A stretch of DNA of 64,000 nucleotides from Salinivirgaceae bacterium. Its GTDB lineage: Bacteria; Bacteroidota; Bacteroidia; Bacteroidales; SZUA-534. Position numbers and translations under genes: made by a program. The notes under the pieces were generated by a model. It was not told where the DNA came from, did no database searches, and saw nothing but the letters and a program-made list of their open reading frames with translations. Location: NCBI GenBank assembly GCA_017527435.1, contig JAFXQB010000011.1, forward strand, positions 1-64,000, given 5' to 3'. Below are positions 61,325-64,000 of the stretch, one piece after another. The first letter of the stretch is position 1; every line of letters starts with the position of its first letter.

Positions 61325-62301
61325 TGGAAAGCACGGCCAACATATTGAAAACCATTGAGCAGCGCATTGCCGCCCTGCCTTTGCAGCGCGAGCCGCAGGG
61401 GCTTTACGAGCCGATTGTGTACTCAATGGGCAACGGCGGAAAACGCATCCGTCCGCTGCTGACTGTGCTGGCCTGCCAAATGTTTGATACAGACAAAGTT
61501 GCTGACGCATACACGCCCGCCATTGCGTGGGAAATGTTCCACAACTTCACGCTGCTGCACGACGACGTTATGGACCGCGCGCCCATCCGTCGCGGAAAGC
61601 CCACGGTGCCCGCCAAATACGGCGACAACACAGCCATTCTGTCGGGCGACACAATGCTGGTTGAGGCGTTCAGCATTCTGCATCAGACCAAGAGCGACAG
61701 TTTCAGCAAGATAGCCGAACTGTTCTGCCGCACGGCGCAGGAGGTTTGCGAGGGGCAAATGTACGATATGGAGTTTGAAGAGCGGGCTGATATTACTGAA
61801 AATGAGTACATTGAAATGATAAGGCTGAAGACGTCGGTGCTGATTGGCGCCTGCCTGAAAACGGGCGCGCTAATGGGCGGCGCATCGGACGACGACGCGC
61901 AACTGTTGTACGACTTCGGCATCAACCTGGGTCTGGCGTTCCAACTGCGCGACGACCTGCTCGACACCTTCGGCAACCCCGAAACGTTTGGCAAGCGCAT
62001 TGGCGGCGACATTGTGTGCGGCAAGAAAACCTATCTGCTAATCAATGCGTTGAACGCGGCATCGGCGCAAGACCGAGCCACTATGAACGACTGGCTGGGG
62101 CGCACGGAGTTTGACGAGGAGGCGAAAATTGAGGCCATCAGGGCAATGTATGTGAAGTACGGCATCGACCGAATGAGTGAGAAAAAAATTGAGGAATACG
62201 ATAACAAGGCAACGCAGATTTTGGATAAATTGAGTGCCCGCGGACTGGAGGTGAGCCCGCTGCGCGAATTGAGCCAAAAACTGCTGAACCGCGACAAATA
62301 G
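61324..62301 (+). CDS. Polyprenyl (trans-isoprenyl) diphosphate synthase
   Basis: 325 residues. First Asp-rich motif DDVMD in LLHDDVMDRAPIRRGKP and second DDLLD in FQLRDDLLDTFG. GGKRIRPLL binds the allylic diphosphate. It chains isopentenyl diphosphate units, probably to a long prenyl for menaquinone; the product length is not sure. Overlaps the epimerase by one base and precedes atpD by 29 bp. Confidence 0.94.
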   Translation: MESTANILKTIEQRIAALPLQREPQGLYEPIVYSMGNGGKRIRPLLTVLACQMFDTDKVADAYTPAIAWEMFHNFTLLHDDVMDRAPIRRGKPTVPAKYGDNTAILSGDTMLVEAFSILHQTKSDSFSKIAELFCRTAQEVCEGQMYDMEFEERADITENEYIEMIRLKTSVLIGACLKTGALMGGASDDDAQLLYDFGINLGLAFQLRDDLLDTFGNPETFGKRIGGDIVCGKKTYLLINALNAASAQDRATMNDWLGRTEFDEEAKIEAIRAMYVKYGIDRMSEKKIEEYDNKATQILDKLSARGLEVSPLRELSQKLLNRDK

Positions 62302-62318
62302 AAAAGTGTAACTATTAA

Positions 62319-63839
<1,521 letters not shown>

Positions 63840-63880
63840 TTATTGAGGCAATAGGCATTAGTGATTAGGATTTAGGAGTG
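63840..63880 (+). repeat. TTAGGA-type words after atpD stop
   Basis: After TAG: a short AATAGGCATTAGTGATTAGG tract and then ATTTAGGAGTG. The AGGAG lies 7 bp before the next start and could act as a ribosome-binding site. Confidence 0.5.
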
Positions 63881-63882
63881 TT

Positions 63883-64000
63883 ATGGTGGTTTTGGTTGTT
63901 ATAGCGGTAGTAATGATTGCTTTGGGAGTTTTGCTTCTTAAGGGCAAAGCCGATAGGTTTATTGCTGGTTATAACACTGCAAGCGAAGAAGAACGCAAAC
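63883..64000 (+). CDS. DUF3784-like small membrane protein (3' end outside window)
   Basis: The frame from ATG 63883 is open to the window end (39 codons): an N-terminal helix VVLVVIAVVMIALGVLLL, then ADRFIAGYNTASEEERK. The AGYNT-SEEE segment is the DUF3784 hallmark. The family has two or three membrane helices and no known function. It occupies the place where atpC is usually found. AGGAG lies seven bases before the start. Confidence 0.7.
   Translation, partial: MVVLVVIAVVMIALGVLLLKGKADRFIAGYNTASEEERK

Overview
The window looks like part of the chromosome of a member of the Bacteroidota, probably Bacteroidales. The evidence is a TonB-dependent receptor paired with DUF4249 lipoproteins, a CCDC81/HU-like SPOR protein, a long signal-peptide-bearing F0 subunit a, a V-type ATPase operon with DUF2764, Bacteroidetes-type promoters (TAnnTTTG at -7), and very few Shine-Dalgarno sequences. 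No rRNA, tRNA, CRISPR array, phage or intact insertion sequence was seen. Most genes are GC-rich housekeeping genes. A handful of clearly AT-richer genes stand out as accessory.

Layout. 1-6.7 kb: end of an outer-membrane-type protein, an HU/SPOR envelope protein, and a TonB receptor with two tandem DUF4249 lipoproteins separated by a cluster of hairpins. 6.7-25.6 kb, almost all on the minus strand: O-methyltransferase, RseP, an accessory pair (YhcG-type nuclease plus lipoprotein), Dxr, M23 and M1 peptidases, DnaG, a glycosyltransferase, CysE, UppP, a second accessory pair (AlbA_2 regulator plus lipoprotein), a HEAT-repeat protein and TsaD. 25.7-35.5 kb, plus strand: TamB-like protein, two Kelch lipoproteins, CvpA, TyrS and an endonuclease/exonuclease/phosphatase protein. 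35.6-44.6 kb, minus strand: V-type ATPase operon E-DUF2764-A-[AAA ATPase-TOPRIM protein]-B-D-I-K. 44.8-54.4 kb, minus strand: LytTR/LiaF-like pair, PyrF, PrfA, a HEPN/MNT toxin-antitoxin pair, and PurM-membrane protein-PurD-KdsB. 54.7-64 kb, plus strand: F-type ATPase genes atpB-x-E-F-H-A-G, then an epimerase and a prenyl synthase, then atpD.

The strongest candidate for an undescribed system is the two-gene AAA ATPase plus TOPRIM cassette. It lies, translationally coupled, between the A and B subunit genes of the V-type ATPase. It resembles OLD/PARIS-type anti-phage modules and would be co-expressed with an essential-type ion pump. The second is a set of three 25-29 bp DNA palindromes, exactly 45 bp apart, inside the YhcG-family nuclease gene. 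They encode a 15-residue repeat, and the palindrome arms differ by compensated base changes. A third theme is a strand-specific intergenic vocabulary: TTAGGA-type words directly after stop codons, CTAAACC/ATTCACC-type words before starts, and several dispersed hairpin families.

The window encodes two rotary ATPases that appear to use different ions. The V-type c subunit keeps every residue of the Na+ site known from Enterococcus hirae NtpK. The F-type c subunit lacks the Na+ ligands and looks H+-specific.
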